Positions 43,010-52,958 are shown, counted from the first letter of the stretch. The stretch: DNA of 64,000 nt from Leptotrichia buccalis C-1013-b (GCF_000023905.1 NC_013192.1:744001-808000), one strand, 5' to 3'. Notes: generated from the sequence alone by a model not told the origin. Made by a program: numbers and translations.

Positions 43010-44329
43010 CTATTTCCAATATGAATTTGCTAACTTTAAAACAGGATCATCCCTATCTTCATTATAAACTATGTAATCAATAAATATCTGCTCTACTTCG
43101 GAATTATTCTTCATTTGAAATAAAATATTATAAATCATTAATTTTAAATCTTTATCAATTTTATGATTTAATGAATTTTTGGCATATTTTATAACAATTT
43201 TCTGTAATTTTTCCAGACTTTCTGTATACATCAAAATATAAATAATTTTTTTCATCATTTCCTGACTGTTTTCATCAAAAATATTCACATATTTTTTTAT
43301 TAATTCATCTGTTATTTTAAATTCAAAATTAATTGAAGCATTTACAATATTTGCATATTTTTCAAGAGATGGAAAATTTTTTACAGAATCTAAATATTTG
43401 TTTTCCCATTTACGTTTATTCACTTTTCCATTTTCCAATTTTATTTCATTTAATTTTTCTATCTCCATTTCATTTTTTTTAAATGGCAGGTACTTTTTAG
43501 GAATATTTTTAAGTATTGCTTTTTCAAAAATTGAAAAGAAATATAATTTACTTATCCATTTTCCTTTTTCATAACTGCTAAAATAACCTGCTTTTTTTAT
43601 TAAAATACATTTTAATGGTTTTCCAAGCAATGCGGCGGCACAGGCTTTATGATGTCCATCAATTATAAAATTTATAAATTGTCCAAAATTATAAACAATT
43701 GCTCTAGGCTCATTATTGTCATTCATTTTTTTTAATTTTTCAATATAATACTCAATTCTTTTGGGATTATAGACATCTGTTGTCTGTGTGGGATATAAAT
43801 ATGCTGGTTGTCCTGCTATATACGTAAAATCATTATCTATTAAACATTTTTCAGCTGTTGCAGGATTTAAAACCATATTATTTGGAACATTCCAGAAAAA
43901 ATTTCCATTTCCATCGGTTGGATAACATTCGGCATCTGCAATCATATAAAATCCATTATCTAAGAGCTTTAGTAAAGGAATTATTGTCTTTATCGAATTT
44001 TCTAATGAAATAAAATCTGAATTTATTTTTCCCTGTATTTCTAAAATCTCTTTACAGTTAGCATTTTCTATTCCGTATCCCGTTGCAAGCAATGATTCTA
44101 TTGTAGGAATGTACTCTTTATTCATTTGAATTAAAGGAACATTATTTAACCTTATTTGAGAAAGATATCCATTTTTTAAATTTTTGACTTCTTTGCGAAC
44201 TTCCCTAAGCTTTCCAGCTCCATTTATATAAACTACTCTTGAATCTTTAATATTAATCATTTCAGATGTGTCAACTTCCATGTCTACTAACTCAACTGAC
44301 AATTTTTCTTTATTTTTTCCAAAAAACAT
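43010..44329 (-). CDS. Uncharacterised protein with a ParB/sulfiredoxin-like DGHHK motif
   Basis: 439 residues, no signal peptide or membrane segment. The centre, FGQFINFIIDGHHKACAAALLGKPLKCILIKK, has the DGHHK (224-228) followed by a helix and a strand. This matches the core 'hDGHHRhxAA...G...h.hhh' of ParB/Srx-fold domains that bind or hydrolyse nucleotides. N-terminal parts (about 1-200) and the helical C-terminal third (about 320-439) have no family I can name. There is no partner parA or DNA-modification gene nearby. It is a single gene with its own promoter. Confidence 0.5.
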   Translation of the reverse strand: MFFGKNKEKLSVELVDMEVDTSEMINIKDSRVVYINGAGKLREVRKEVKNLKNGYLSQIRLNNVPLIQMNKEYIPTIESLLATGYGIENANCKEILEIQGKINSDFISLENSIKTIIPLLKLLDNGFYMIADAECYPTDGNGNFFWNVPNNMVLNPATAEKCLIDNDFTYIAGQPAYLYPTQTTDVYNPKRIEYYIEKLKKMNDNNEPRAIVYNFGQFINFIIDGHHKACAAALLGKPLKCILIKKAGYFSSYEKGKWISKLYFFSIFEKAILKNIPKKYLPFKKNEMEIEKLNEIKLENGKVNKRKWENKYLDSVKNFPSLEKYANIVNASINFEFKITDELIKKYVNIFDENSQEMMKKIIYILMYTESLEKLQKIVIKYAKNSLNHKIDKDLKLMIYNILFQMKNNSEVEQIFIDYIVYNEDRDDPVLKLANSYWK

Positions 44330-44362
44330 AATTTATTACCTTTTTTATTTCATGCTTAATTT

Positions 44363-44391
44363 ATTATACCTTGAAATCATTTTACAGTAAA
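44363..44391 (-). promoter_or_regulatory. Promoter of the ParB-fold gene (minus strand)
   Basis: On the minus strand: TTTACT, a 17-nt spacer and TATAAT, about 35 bp before the start. Confidence 0.6.
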
Positions 44392-44444
44392 CTCATTTTA
44401 AATTAAAAATTTACTTTTTCATAACATTATTTTTAAAAAAACTA

Positions 44445-44473
44445 TTGCTAAAAATTCAAAAAAAATATACAAT
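44445..44473 (+). promoter_or_regulatory. Promoter of proS
   Basis: TTGCTA, a 17-nt spacer and TACAAT, 45 bp before the ATG. The short leader leaves no room for a T-box. Confidence 0.55.
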
Positions 44474-44517
44474 ATAAACATTCTAATACAATAAAATTAA
44501 ATATAGAAGGAGAAAAT

Positions 44518-46230
44518 ATGAGATTATCAAAAGCGTTTTTAAAAACATACAAGGAAGCACCAAAAGAGGCTCAAATTGTGAGCCATCAGCTTATGCTTAG
44601 AGCATTTATGATTAATCAGCTTACGAGAGGGGTTTATACTTATTTGCCATTTGGATATAGAGTTCTTAAAAAGATAGAAAATATTACAAGAGAAGAAATG
44701 GACAGAGCAGGGGCTCAAGAACTGCTTATGCCTGTACTACAGCCCGCTTCACTTTGGGAAGAATCTGGACGTTGGTTTGCCTATGGACCTGAACTTATGA
44801 GATTAAAAGATAGAAATGAGAGAGAATTTTCACTTGGGCCTACTCATGAAGAAGTTATTACAGATGTTGTAAGAGATTCAATTTCATCGTACAAGGAACT
44901 GCCTTTTAACGTTTATCAGATTCAGACAAAGTTTAGGGATGAAATGCGTCCAAGATTTGGGCTTATGCGTGGAAGGGAATTTGTGATGAAGGATGGCTAC
45001 AGCTTCCATTTGACACAGGAGTCGCTTGATGAGGAATATTTGAACATGAAAGACACTTATTCAAGAATTTTTGAAAGAATGGGACTTAATTACAGGGCAG
45101 TCGAGGCTGATACTGGTTCTATTGGTGGAGATGCTTCACATGAATTTATGGTACTCGCAGAAAGTGGAGAAGATGATATTTTATACAGCGACTCTTCAGA
45201 TTATGCAGCAAACGTTGAAAAAGCAACAAGTATTATTGAATTAAAAGAAAGCAATGAAGAAAAACTTCCAAAAGAATTAGTTGAAACTCCAAATGCAAAA
45301 ACAATTGAGGATTTGGCTAATTTCTTGAATATTCCTAAAGAAAAAACTGTAAAGGCGGTAATGCTAAAGGAAATTCTTGAAGATGGGGAAAAATTTGTTC
45401 TGGCTCTTATAAGAGGAGACTTAGATGTAAATCCTATAAAAGTAAAAAATGCTATCGGAGCTTCTACAGAGCTTGAAATGATGACTGAGGAAGAATGTGA
45501 AAAATTTGGACTGGTTGCTGGATATGCAGGTTCTTATGAAAAAAAAGAAGGCTTATACGTTATAATTGACGAAACTGTAAAATATGTGCGAAACTTTGCT
45601 TTAGGTGCTAATAAAGTTGATTATCACTATGTGAATGTAAATCTTGAAGACTTGGCATACGACTTAGTTGCAGATATCAGAACTGCCAAAGCTGGAGACC
45701 TTTCCCCTGATGGAAAAGGAGTCCTAAAAATTGCACGTGGAATAGAAGTTGGGCATATTTTCAAACTTGGGGAAAAATATTCAAAAGCATTAAATGCTAC
45801 TGTTCTTGATGAAAATGGAAAACAACAATTTATAAAAATGGGATGTTACGGAATGGGAATGTCTAGAATTATTTCAGCTGCAATCGAACAAAACCACGAT
45901 GAATACGGTATAATCTGGCCAAAAGCAATAGCCCCTTACCATGTTGATGTAATAATCGCCAATATGAAAGATGAAACACAGGTAAATATAGGTGAAAAAT
46001 TGTATAATGAACTAAATCAAAATAAAATTGAAACTGTATTAGATGACAGAAATGAAAGAGCAGGATTCAAATTCAAAGATGCCGACTTAATAGGTTTCCC
46101 ACTAAAAATAGTTGTTGGAAAAGGTGCAGCTGATGGAATTGTGGAAGTGAAAGATAGAAAAACTGGAGAAAGTACGGATGTAAAAGTTGAGGAAGTTTTG
46201 AATTTTGTGAAGAATTTTATGGCAGAGTAA
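44518..46230 (+). CDS. proS: Prolyl-tRNA synthetase (bacterial, with editing domain)
   Basis: 570 residues. Class II synthetase. Motif 1 region GVYTYLPFGYRVLKKIENI, motif 2 FRDEMRPRFGLMRGREFVMKDGYSFH, the INS/YbaK-like editing domain (about 230-385, with TPNAKTIEDLANFLNIPKEKTVKAVML), motif 3 KMGCYGMGMSRIISAAIEQNHDE, and a C-terminal anticodon-binding domain (ETVLDDRNERAGFKFKDADLIGFPLKIVVGKGA). The editing domain clears Ala-tRNA-Pro. AGGAG precedes the ATG. Confidence 0.97.
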   Translation: MRLSKAFLKTYKEAPKEAQIVSHQLMLRAFMINQLTRGVYTYLPFGYRVLKKIENITREEMDRAGAQELLMPVLQPASLWEESGRWFAYGPELMRLKDRNEREFSLGPTHEEVITDVVRDSISSYKELPFNVYQIQTKFRDEMRPRFGLMRGREFVMKDGYSFHLTQESLDEEYLNMKDTYSRIFERMGLNYRAVEADTGSIGGDASHEFMVLAESGEDDILYSDSSDYAANVEKATSIIELKESNEEKLPKELVETPNAKTIEDLANFLNIPKEKTVKAVMLKEILEDGEKFVLALIRGDLDVNPIKVKNAIGASTELEMMTEEECEKFGLVAGYAGSYEKKEGLYVIIDETVKYVRNFALGANKVDYHYVNVNLEDLAYDLVADIRTAKAGDLSPDGKGVLKIARGIEVGHIFKLGEKYSKALNATVLDENGKQQFIKMGCYGMGMSRIISAAIEQNHDEYGIIWPKAIAPYHVDVIIANMKDETQVNIGEKLYNELNQNKIETVLDDRNERAGFKFKDADLIGFPLKIVVGKGAADGIVEVKDRKTGESTDVKVEEVLNFVKNFMAE

Positions 46231-46277
46231 AAAACTTTGATATATAAATACTTGTTTTAAATAAAGGAGCCGATATT

Positions 46278-47219
46278 GTGTTTAATAGATTAAAAAACTT
46301 GTTTAAAAGGAAAAATGAAAAAAGTATTACCGATACTTCCACAGATAATAATATAGTAAAATATAAAATAAATTTGAAGGAAGGTTCTGAATTGGTAAAA
46401 TGGAAAATTTTGGAAAATAATCCTGGAAATATCAGAGAACTTGAAGGTTTAGGTGATTCAGCTTTTTTAATTGCCTATGTTTTGTTTAGAATATTACAAA
46501 ATAAAGGCTTTGATGTTGAAATTTTAAACGATGAAACAGAAAATAATAAATGGATATACGTAAAAGATAACGGTTACTACCTTCTCCCTTTGTTAATAAA
46601 TTTCTATTATGATGAAAATAACGAATTAAAAATATCAGCTACAATTCAAATTCATCATGAGGAAATCTTTCCAAATGGTATTTTTGAGTATGTCTATCCA
46701 CAACAGAAAGCTGAAAATGCTATAGACGGACTTTTTGAACTCTTTGAAACTTGGATTGATTTAGATTGGCTGACATTATGTGATTGCCTAAAATTTGAAA
46801 AATCAGAATATATGAGCATGAGAATTGATTTAGACAAGGAAAAAATACAATCAAGACATGTATTTTACGGATCTGTCCTTAGTTATCCAAATATTGATGT
46901 GAAAGACGCAAAAGCGAAAGGAATTGACATTGATTCTTATATTGATGAATTCTGCCCATGTTGCCTTTTTACAAATTCTATGGAAGCCTTTGATGAGCAA
47001 ATTAAAGATACAAGCCAAAATTATGCAATAAGACTTTTTGCAATGAAAAATCCAGATGGAAAAATTGATGCTGATTGCAGAATTAATGGTGAAGAATATC
47101 CGCAAGCTGAGAAATATTTAAAAAATTATACAAAAACTTGGAAAAAGTGTGATATTATGAAGTTTAGGAAACAATATGTAATTATTAGAAACGTTGAAAA
47201 TAAAAAAATTATTAATTAA
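46278..47219 (+). CDS. DUF6348-like protein
   Basis: 313 residues starting at GTG 46278, with AAAGGAG 8 bases upstream. After a Lys-rich start (FNRLKNLFKRKNEK), the body contains AFLIAYVLFRILQNKGFDVE, then IQIHHEEIFPNGIFEYVYPQQKAENAIDGLFELFETWIDLDWLTLCDCL. This resembles DUF6348, a family often found among polymorphic-toxin immunity proteins. A CPCC motif lies near residue 231. The protein is acidic and soluble. The family call is from memory of the pattern and immunity function is inference; no toxin gene is adjacent. Confidence 0.55.
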   Translation: MFNRLKNLFKRKNEKSITDTSTDNNIVKYKINLKEGSELVKWKILENNPGNIRELEGLGDSAFLIAYVLFRILQNKGFDVEILNDETENNKWIYVKDNGYYLLPLLINFYYDENNELKISATIQIHHEEIFPNGIFEYVYPQQKAENAIDGLFELFETWIDLDWLTLCDCLKFEKSEYMSMRIDLDKEKIQSRHVFYGSVLSYPNIDVKDAKAKGIDIDSYIDEFCPCCLFTNSMEAFDEQIKDTSQNYAIRLFAMKNPDGKIDADCRINGEEYPQAEKYLKNYTKTWKKCDIMKFRKQYVIIRNVENKKIIN

Positions 47220-47252
47220 AAAGAGAGACAAGTAGTCGGAGGTGCAAACAAA

Positions 47253-47879
47253 ATGGAAAATATAAATTCTAAAAAAATAAAAAATATAGTATTTGATTTA
47301 GGAAATGTTTTAATAAAATTTGATAAAGACACGTATTTAGAAGAAAAATTACCTAAAGAAAAAAGAGAGGCATTTCATCAAAATGTAATTAATACAAAAG
47401 AATGGCAAATGCTTGACAGGGGAACGTTGACTTATCCTGAAGCTAAAAAAATTTTTAAGGAAAAAAGTCCACATTTGGCTACTGAGATTGATAATTTTTT
47501 TGATAAGGACTTTTTTAAATTGTTAAAGCCTATTAAAGAAAATATCGAACTTCTTTATAAATTGAAAGATTATTATGAGTATAAATTATACGTACTTTCA
47601 AATTTTCATAAGGATTCTTTTGAATATGTTTTTAAACACAATGATTTTTTTAGATTGTTTGAAGGCTGCCTAGTTTCTTGCTATTTCAAACTTTTAAAGC
47701 CAGAAGAAAAAATTTATGACACTCTTCTTTATGAATTTGGATTGATTCCAGAAGAAACATTGTTTATTGATGATATGAAGGAAAATATTGAAGCTGCTGA
47801 AAATAAGGGAATCAGAGGACTTCATTTGCCAGATTATACTAAATTAGAAGAGGAATTGAAAAACATTTTGAAAATTTAA
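47253..47879 (+). CDS. HAD superfamily hydrolase (YihX-like)
   Basis: 208 residues. Motif I IVFDLGNVLIKFD places the nucleophile at Asp15; the acid two residues on is Gly17, as is usual in the DLGNV branch (alpha-glucose-1-phosphatase YihX and relatives). Motif II is YVLSNFHKDSF, Lys occurs in KLLKPEEKIY, and motif IV is LFIDDMKENIEAAENKG. A phosphatase acting on a sugar phosphate or other small substrate is likely; the exact substrate is unknown. The ribosome site is GGAGG. It follows the DUF6348-like gene by 33 bp and ends in its own terminator. Confidence 0.88.
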   Translation: MENINSKKIKNIVFDLGNVLIKFDKDTYLEEKLPKEKREAFHQNVINTKEWQMLDRGTLTYPEAKKIFKEKSPHLATEIDNFFDKDFFKLLKPIKENIELLYKLKDYYEYKLYVLSNFHKDSFEYVFKHNDFFRLFEGCLVSCYFKLLKPEEKIYDTLLYEFGLIPEETLFIDDMKENIEAAENKGIRGLHLPDYTKLEEELKNILKI

Positions 47880-47888
47880 TAAATTTAA

Positions 47889-47941
47889 AAATCAGGAAGT
47901 TACTTCAAACATTATATTTGAATAATTTCTTGATTTTTTAT
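47889..47941 (+). terminator. Terminator after the HAD gene
   Basis: A 15-bp stem (AAAATCAGGAAGTTA with TAATTTCTTGATTTT, two G-U pairs) with a further inner TTCAAA/TTTGAA pairing, then T. Confidence 0.82.
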
Positions 47942-47954
47942 TTTAGTTTTACTA

Positions 47955-47982
47955 TTGACTTTGTGAAAAAATGCACTATAAT
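47955..47982 (+). promoter_or_regulatory. Promoter of gldA
   Basis: TTGACT, a 16-nt spacer and a perfect TATAAT. Confidence 0.72.
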
Positions 47983-48022
47983 ATTATTAAAGAATTCTAA
48001 ATTTTATAGGAGATGATTTTTT

Positions 48023-49111
48023 ATGACAAAAATTATTAATTCACCATCGAAATACATTCAAGGGAAAGATGAAATTGCCAATTTGGCAACTTATTACAAG
48101 TTACGTGGTAACAGCGGAGCATATCTTTTAGTAGATAAATTTATTTTTGATAATTTTAAGGATAAAATTGTTGAAAGTTTTGAAAAAGAAGGTGTAAACT
48201 ACCATATCGAAGTTTTTGGCGGAGAATGTTCGAAAAATGAAATTAATCGAAATATTGATATTTTAAAAGAAAAAAAATGTGATGCAGTATTTGGAATCGG
48301 TGGAGGGAAAACTCTTGATGCGGCAAAAGCAGTATCGTATTACGAAAATATTCCTGTCTTCATCGTTCCGACAATTGCTTCAACAGACGCACCATGCAGT
48401 GCCTTATCAGTAATCTACACTCCAAATGGAGAATTTAAAGAATACCTGTTCTTAAAGGCAAATCCTGATATGGTAATAATGGATACCGATGTAATCGTAA
48501 ATGCACCTGCCAGACTTCTTGTCGCTGGAATTGGAGATGCACTTGCCACTTACTATGAAGCCAAAGCCTGTGTTGATTCAAATGCCTCTTCAATCGCTGG
48601 AGGAGGTATTACAAAAGCTGCTATTGCAATTGCAGAACTATGTAAAGATACATTATTCCAAGATGGTTTAAAAGCCAAAATTGCAGTGGAAAATAAAGTA
48701 GTTACGCAAGCTGTTGAAAATATAATCGAAGCAAATACTTATTTAAGTGGAATTGGATTTGAAAGTGGAGGACTTGCAGCAGCTCACGCTATTCATAATG
48801 GACTTACAATTCTGGAAGAAGGACATCACGTGTATCATGGAGAAAAAGTTGCATTCGGAACAATTACACAATTAGTTCTAGAAAACAGATGTCTATGTGA
48901 AATCAAAAAAGTTGTAGAGTTCTGTAAGAGTGTAGGACTTCCAACAACATTGGATGAATTGGGAATGGGAAGTGTTTCTAAAGAAAGACTGTATGAAGTG
49001 GCAAAAGCAAGTACAGCCGAAGGTGAAACAATTCATAATATGCCATTCAAAGTTACTGCCGATGATGTTTTTGCGGCTATTTTAGTAGCAGATGAACTTG
49101 GTAAAAATTAA
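48023..49111 (+). CDS. gldA: Glycerol dehydrogenase
   Basis: 362 residues, iron-containing alcohol dehydrogenase family, GldA branch. Oxidises glycerol to dihydroxyacetone with NAD, allowing anaerobic glycerol use. NAD-binding GIGGGKTLDAAKAVSYY; FIVPTIASTDAPCSALSVIYTPNGEF; metal ligands from GIGDALATYYEAKAC (Asp), AAHAIHNGLT (His) and VYHGEKVAFGT (His). AGGAGATG precedes the ATG. It is a single-gene transcript; no dihydroxyacetone kinase gene is nearby. Confidence 0.95.
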   Translation: MTKIINSPSKYIQGKDEIANLATYYKLRGNSGAYLLVDKFIFDNFKDKIVESFEKEGVNYHIEVFGGECSKNEINRNIDILKEKKCDAVFGIGGGKTLDAAKAVSYYENIPVFIVPTIASTDAPCSALSVIYTPNGEFKEYLFLKANPDMVIMDTDVIVNAPARLLVAGIGDALATYYEAKACVDSNASSIAGGGITKAAIAIAELCKDTLFQDGLKAKIAVENKVVTQAVENIIEANTYLSGIGFESGGLAAAHAIHNGLTILEEGHHVYHGEKVAFGTITQLVLENRCLCEIKKVVEFCKSVGLPTTLDELGMGSVSKERLYEVAKASTAEGETIHNMPFKVTADDVFAAILVADELGKN

Positions 49112-49163
49112 TAACTAACAATAAAATATTTGATTTTTAATTTTTAAATTCACTTTTTCGTAC

Positions 49164-49194
49164 GGAGCGTCGTTATGGCGCTTCATTATTTTTG
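49164..49194 (+). terminator. Terminator after gldA
   Basis: GGAGCGTC pairs with GGCGCTTC (8 bp, two G-U pairs) around GTTAT, followed by ATTATTTTTG. It is unusually GC-rich for this window. Confidence 0.55.
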
Positions 49195-49202
49195 TTACTT
49201 AT

Positions 49203-49236
49203 AAAAAAATAGGAAGTACCATTTCTGATACTTCCT
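49203..49236 (-). terminator. Terminator of clpB (minus strand)
   Basis: AGGAAGTA/TACTTCCT arms. On the minus strand they are followed by ATTTTTTT. Confidence 0.7.
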
Positions 49237-49280
49237 TATTCTTCCAAAAAAACATTTTAAAGTTTTATTCAATCCCTAAT

Positions 49281-51851
49281 TTATTTCTTCACATCATAAA
49301 TTAATTTTTCCCCATCACTATCCAGCACAACCGTACTATTTTCAGGTACTTCGTTGCTCAAAATCATTTTTGATAAGTTAGTTTCTATATCTTTTTGAAC
49401 AAAACGTTTTAGAGGTCTTGCTCCATAAGCTGGGTCATAAGCCTCGTTTACGATGTAGTCCAGAGCTTTGTCTGTAAATTCAATTTTTATGTATTGTTCC
49501 TTTAATTTATCGTTTATTTCATCAAGGATAAGTGATATAATATTTTTCACACTTTCTTTTCCTAATGCCTTAAATACGATAATATCGTCAATTCTGTTCA
49601 AGAATTCTGGCTTGAATCTATGTTTCATTTCATTTAAAACTGCTTCTTTTGTTGGCTCTGAAACTTGCGGATCTTCCAATATAATTTCACTTCCAATATT
49701 TGAAGTCATAATGATAATTGTATTCTTAAAGTCTATAACTTTTCCTTTTCCATCTGTAAGCCTTCCATCATCAAGTAGTTGCAACAGAATATTAAATACA
49801 TCTGGATGAGCCTTTTCAATTTCGTCAAACAAAATTACTGAATAAGGTTTTCTTCTTACAGCTTCTGTCAATTGCCCACCTTCTTCATATCCTACATACC
49901 CTGGAGGTGCTCCGATTAATCTTGTGGTGCTGAATTTATCCATGTATTCACTCATATCAATTCTAATAATATTCCTTTCGTCGTCAAACAGGTTAAATGC
50001 AAGAGTTTTTGTCAAATAAGTCTTACCTACCCCTGTTGGTCCTAAGAAGATGAATGAACCAATTGGACGGTTTGGATCTTTTAATCCAGCACGTGAACGA
50101 ATTATTGTGTCGCTTATTGTTGTGATTGCTTCATCTTGTCCGATTACTCTTTTCATCATTTGTTCTGCAAGATGCAAGATTTTTTCACGCTCTCCCTGTA
50201 ACAATTTTGAAACTGGTATTCCAGTCCATTTTCCAACAATTTCTGCTATTTCTTCACTGTCAATTTCCTGTTTTAATAATTTATTTGCATCTGGATTTTG
50301 ATTTTTGGCTTTTTCTTCTTCATCTGCTCTTTGTTTTTCTAGTTCCGGCAATTTACCGTATTGCAGTTCAGCCAATTTGTTATAGTCATTTTTTCTTTGT
50401 GCATCAGCAATTTGAAGTTTAACTTTTTCAATTTCTGTATTAATATTTTGTATTTTTTCAACTTCCTGCTTTTCACTTTCCCATTGTGCCTTAAATGCGG
50501 CTTTTTTCTCGTTAAGTTCTGCCAATTCTTTTTCTAATGTAACAAGCCTATCTTTAGAAGCCTGATCTTTTTCCTTCTCAAGTGCCACTTTTTCAATTTC
50601 AAGCTGCATAACACGTCTTGTCACTTCATCGAGTTCTGTAGGCATTGAATTAATTTCAGTCTTAACTTTTGCAGCCGCCTCGTCAATCAAGTCTATCGCT
50701 TTATCTGGTAAAAATCTGTCATTTATATATCTGTCACTCATTGTAGCCGCAGTAACTATAGCATTATCCGTAATTCTGATTCCATGGAAAATTTCAAATT
50801 TTTCTTTCAATCCACGTAAAATTGAAATAGTATCTTCCACAGTCGGCTCATCTACCATTACAGGCTGAAATCTACGCTCAAGTGCCGCATCCTTTTCGAT
50901 ATATTTTCTATATTCATCAATCGTAGTAGCTCCAATAACCTTTATTTCCCCACGTGCAAGCATTGGCTTCAAAAGGTTTCCAGCATCCATAGATCCTTCT
51001 GTTTTTCCTGCTCCTACAATATTATGTACTTCATCAATGAAAAGTATTATTCTTCCTTCACTTTTTTCAATTTCTTCCAATACCGCTTTTAATCTTTCCT
51101 CAAATTCCCCACGATATTTCGCCCCTGCAACCAAGGCACCCATATCAAGTGAGAAAATTGTTTTATCCTTCAAGTTTTCAGGCACATCGCCCTTCAATAT
51201 TCTTTGTGCAATCCCTTCTGCAATGGCTGTTTTCCCAACTCCAGGCTCTCCAATCAGAATCGGATTGTTTTTATTTCTTCTTGATAAAATCTGTATAGCC
51301 CGTCGTATTTCATTATCTCTTCCAATAATTGGATCAAGTTTACCTTTTCGAGCCAGTTCAACCAGATCTTTTCCAAATTTATCTAATGCTTCGTATGTAC
51401 TTTCTGGATTATCTGTCATAATTTTTCTACCTCCTCTTACATTTTCAAGTACAGTTTCAAACTGTTTCTTGTTTATTCCGTAATCTTTTAAAAAGCTGTT
51501 ATTATCATAACTTGCCAAAAACAAATGTTCTGTACTAATATAGCTGTCTCCCATTTTCTTTGCAATATCTCTTGCTCCAACGAGAACTCTATTTAATTCA
51601 CTATTCGCTCTTGGCTCACTATTTCCACCTTCAATCTTAGGAAAACTTTCTAGTTTGCTCTCAATCTTCCTAATCATATCAGTCGTATCAATTCCCATTT
51701 TCTTAAGTACGCTAGGAATCAAGCCATCCATCTGCCCCACAAGTGCAAGCAGTAAATGTTCCACCTTTATATCAGAATGTCTGTATCTAATCGCAAAGTT
51801 ATTAGCCTCTGAAATAGCCTCAAAACTTTTTTGCGTAAAGTTCTGTTCCAT
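49281..51851 (-). CDS. clpB: ATP-dependent disaggregase ClpB
   Basis: 856 residues from ATG 51851. Two earlier in-frame starts (GTG 51860, ATG 51857) sit on or next to the AAAGGTG ribosome site, which is correctly spaced only for 51851. It resolubilises protein aggregates with DnaK. Domains: N-terminal Clp repeats, AAA-1 with Walker [14 protein letters not shown], the middle coiled-coil (about 400-520, Lys/Glu-rich), AAA-2 with [13 protein letters not shown], and the C-terminal D2-small domain ([20 protein letters not shown]). A CIRCE site at the transcript start indicates HrcA heat-shock control. No dnaK or hrcA is in the window. Confidence 0.97.
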   Translation of the reverse strand: MEQNFTQKSFEAISEANNFAIRYRHSDIKVEHLLLALVGQMDGLIPSVLKKMGIDTTDMIRKIESKLESFPKIEGGNSEPRANSELNRVLVGARDIAKKMGDSYISTEHLFLASYDNNSFLKDYGINKKQFETVLENVRGGRKIMTDNPESTYEALDKFGKDLVELARKGKLDPIIGRDNEIRRAIQILSRRNKNNPILIGEPGVGKTAIAEGIAQRILKGDVPENLKDKTIFSLDMGALVAGAKYRGEFEERLKAVLEEIEKSEGRIILFIDEVHNIVGAGKTEGSMDAGNLLKPMLARGEIKVIGATTIDEYRKYIEKDAALERRFQPVMVDEPTVEDTISILRGLKEKFEIFHGIRITDNAIVTAATMSDRYINDRFLPDKAIDLIDEAAAKVKTEINSMPTELDEVTRRVMQLEIEKVALEKEKDQASKDRLVTLEKELAELNEKKAAFKAQWESEKQEVEKIQNINTEIEKVKLQIADAQRKNDYNKLAELQYGKLPELEKQRADEEEKAKNQNPDANKLLKQEIDSEEIAEIVGKWTGIPVSKLLQGEREKILHLAEQMMKRVIGQDEAITTISDTIIRSRAGLKDPNRPIGSFIFLGPTGVGKTYLTKTLAFNLFDDERNIIRIDMSEYMDKFSTTRLIGAPPGYVGYEEGGQLTEAVRRKPYSVILFDEIEKAHPDVFNILLQLLDDGRLTDGKGKVIDFKNTIIIMTSNIGSEIILEDPQVSEPTKEAVLNEMKHRFKPEFLNRIDDIIVFKALGKESVKNIISLILDEINDKLKEQYIKIEFTDKALDYIVNEAYDPAYGARPLKRFVQKDIETNLSKMILSNEVPENSTVVLDSDGEKLIYDVKK

Positions 51852-51904
51852 ATCCATCACCTTTTTCTTTTTAAATTTTTCTAATTAAAATTATTTTTAT
51901 TTTA

Positions 51905-51931
51905 TTAGCACTCTATCTTTATGATTGCTAA
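51905..51931. promoter_or_regulatory. CIRCE operator (HrcA binding site) in front of clpB
   Basis: TTAGCACTC (51905-51913), exactly 9 nt, then GATTGCTAA (51923-51931). This is the CIRCE consensus TTAGCACTC-N9-GAGTGCTAA with one mismatch. It lies immediately after the -10 of the clpB promoter, at the transcript start, the usual position for HrcA repression. Confidence 0.88.
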
Positions 51932-51938
51932 TAAATAT

Positions 51939-51967
51939 AATATATCACTATTTAATATTTTTGTCAA
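51939..51967 (-). promoter_or_regulatory. Promoter of clpB (minus strand)
   Basis: On the minus strand: a perfect TTGACA, a 17-nt spacer and TATATT. It is a normal housekeeping-type promoter overlapped downstream by CIRCE. Confidence 0.8.
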
Positions 51968-52207
51968 CATTTTTTTGAATTTTTTTTACATTTTCCTCAA
52001 AAATTTATTTATATATTCAACAAAGGCTGTAATTTCAGTATTTAGAGAGTAAAATATATTTTTTAAAATTTATAATAATAAAAAAATCATAGCTAAATTA
52101 ATAGTTATCTAAACTTTAATATTTTTATCAAATAATACACTCATAATCAATGAGTTGAAACATTGCCATCAATCTGATACAATAAAAGAAAAGCACGGGA
52201 GGCTCTT

Positions 52208-52360
52208 AAAAAAGAAATTTATGTTATGGATGATTTTTTTGAAATAGATAAAAAAGTAATAATTAAATATGGAAATACAAATTTTAATAGTGTAAAATTT
52301 AATTTCTATTATTTTCAAAATAATGTTATGCCTAAAAATTATAAAAAATATGATAATTAA
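52208..52360 (+). pseudogene. 5'-truncated copy of the C-terminus of the 302-residue membrane protein
   Basis: The frame reads KKEIYVMDDFFEIDKKVIIKYGN and ends VMPKNYKKYDN before TAA 52358-52360. The gene at 53858-54766 ends KKEIYIMDDFFETDEKVVINYRN through IMPRDYKKYNKKMKN, so about 50 residues align. No start codon, ribosome site or 5' part is present, and an in-frame TGA lies at 52175. The surrounding gap (51968-52471) is AT-rich, with no other feature I can name. Confidence 0.72.
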
Positions 52361-52471
52361 AATTATAAAAATAATGATTTACAGGAATGAATAAAGTTAT
52401 CAGATTATTTATCATACATGGTGGTTTTGGAGATTGGTTAAAAATAAAACGAAGAAAAGAAGGAGAAATTT

Positions 52472-52930
52472 ATGAAATATGTAGCAATTGATGAGCAAGA
52501 TGAAAAAGGGTTTGAGGAATATATTGAAAGTTTGAAAAAAAGTGGAATGGAGCTTTCAGAAGAAGAAATACAGGAAATAAAGAATGATATTAACGATCAA
52601 GTAGCCTTTTGTCTAATGAATAATGATAAAAAATTTGATGAAATTTTTGAAAAAGTATCTGAAATTAATGAAGAAGCCTATTTAAATGGCTATGGATGGG
52701 CAGCTTTAATTGAAAGTTATTTGGAGAATAATTATCCAGAACTTTATGAAGATTATGATTCTGATCCTGAAGCTGGGGGATATGTTGGACGCTATTTTGG
52801 AAATACTAAGGAAAACTGGGAAAAAATACAGAAAGTGACTGAAATAGTTGAGGATTTGATTGAAAATGAAGATAAAATTTATAAGTATATTGAAGAAAAT
52901 GGAGATGACATTTTCTGGGATTCATTTTAG
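52472..52930 (+). CDS. Imm51-like immunity protein
   Basis: 152 residues, strongly acidic. The central part EEAYLNGYGWAALIESYLENNYPELYEDYDSDPEAGGYVGRYFGNTKENWEKIQKVTEIVEDLI follows the Imm51 pattern: NGYxW, a helix ending in PEL, then (F/S)DPEA and a final helix. Imm51 proteins neutralise toxins of contact-dependent or polymorphic systems. No toxin, CDI or T6SS gene is near, so it would be an orphan immunity gene. GAAGGAG precedes the ATG. The next gene starts less than 30 bp downstream. Confidence 0.6.
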   Translation: MKYVAIDEQDEKGFEEYIESLKKSGMELSEEEIQEIKNDINDQVAFCLMNNDKKFDEIFEKVSEINEEAYLNGYGWAALIESYLENNYPELYEDYDSDPEAGGYVGRYFGNTKENWEKIQKVTEIVEDLIENEDKIYKYIEENGDDIFWDSF

Positions 52931-52958
52931 ATGAAAATTGAAGTTAGGAAAACTGAAA

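Noticed and set aside
44474-44517. Possible T-box before proS, and likewise before metG
   Set aside because: The leaders are too short and lack the conserved T-box sequence and a terminator.
52145-52210. Reading frame giving CHQSDTIKEKHGRLLKK, with a KHGR like that of ISAs1-type transposases
   Set aside because: Too short to support a transposase remnant, with no flanking repeats or further similarity. Kept only as a note.
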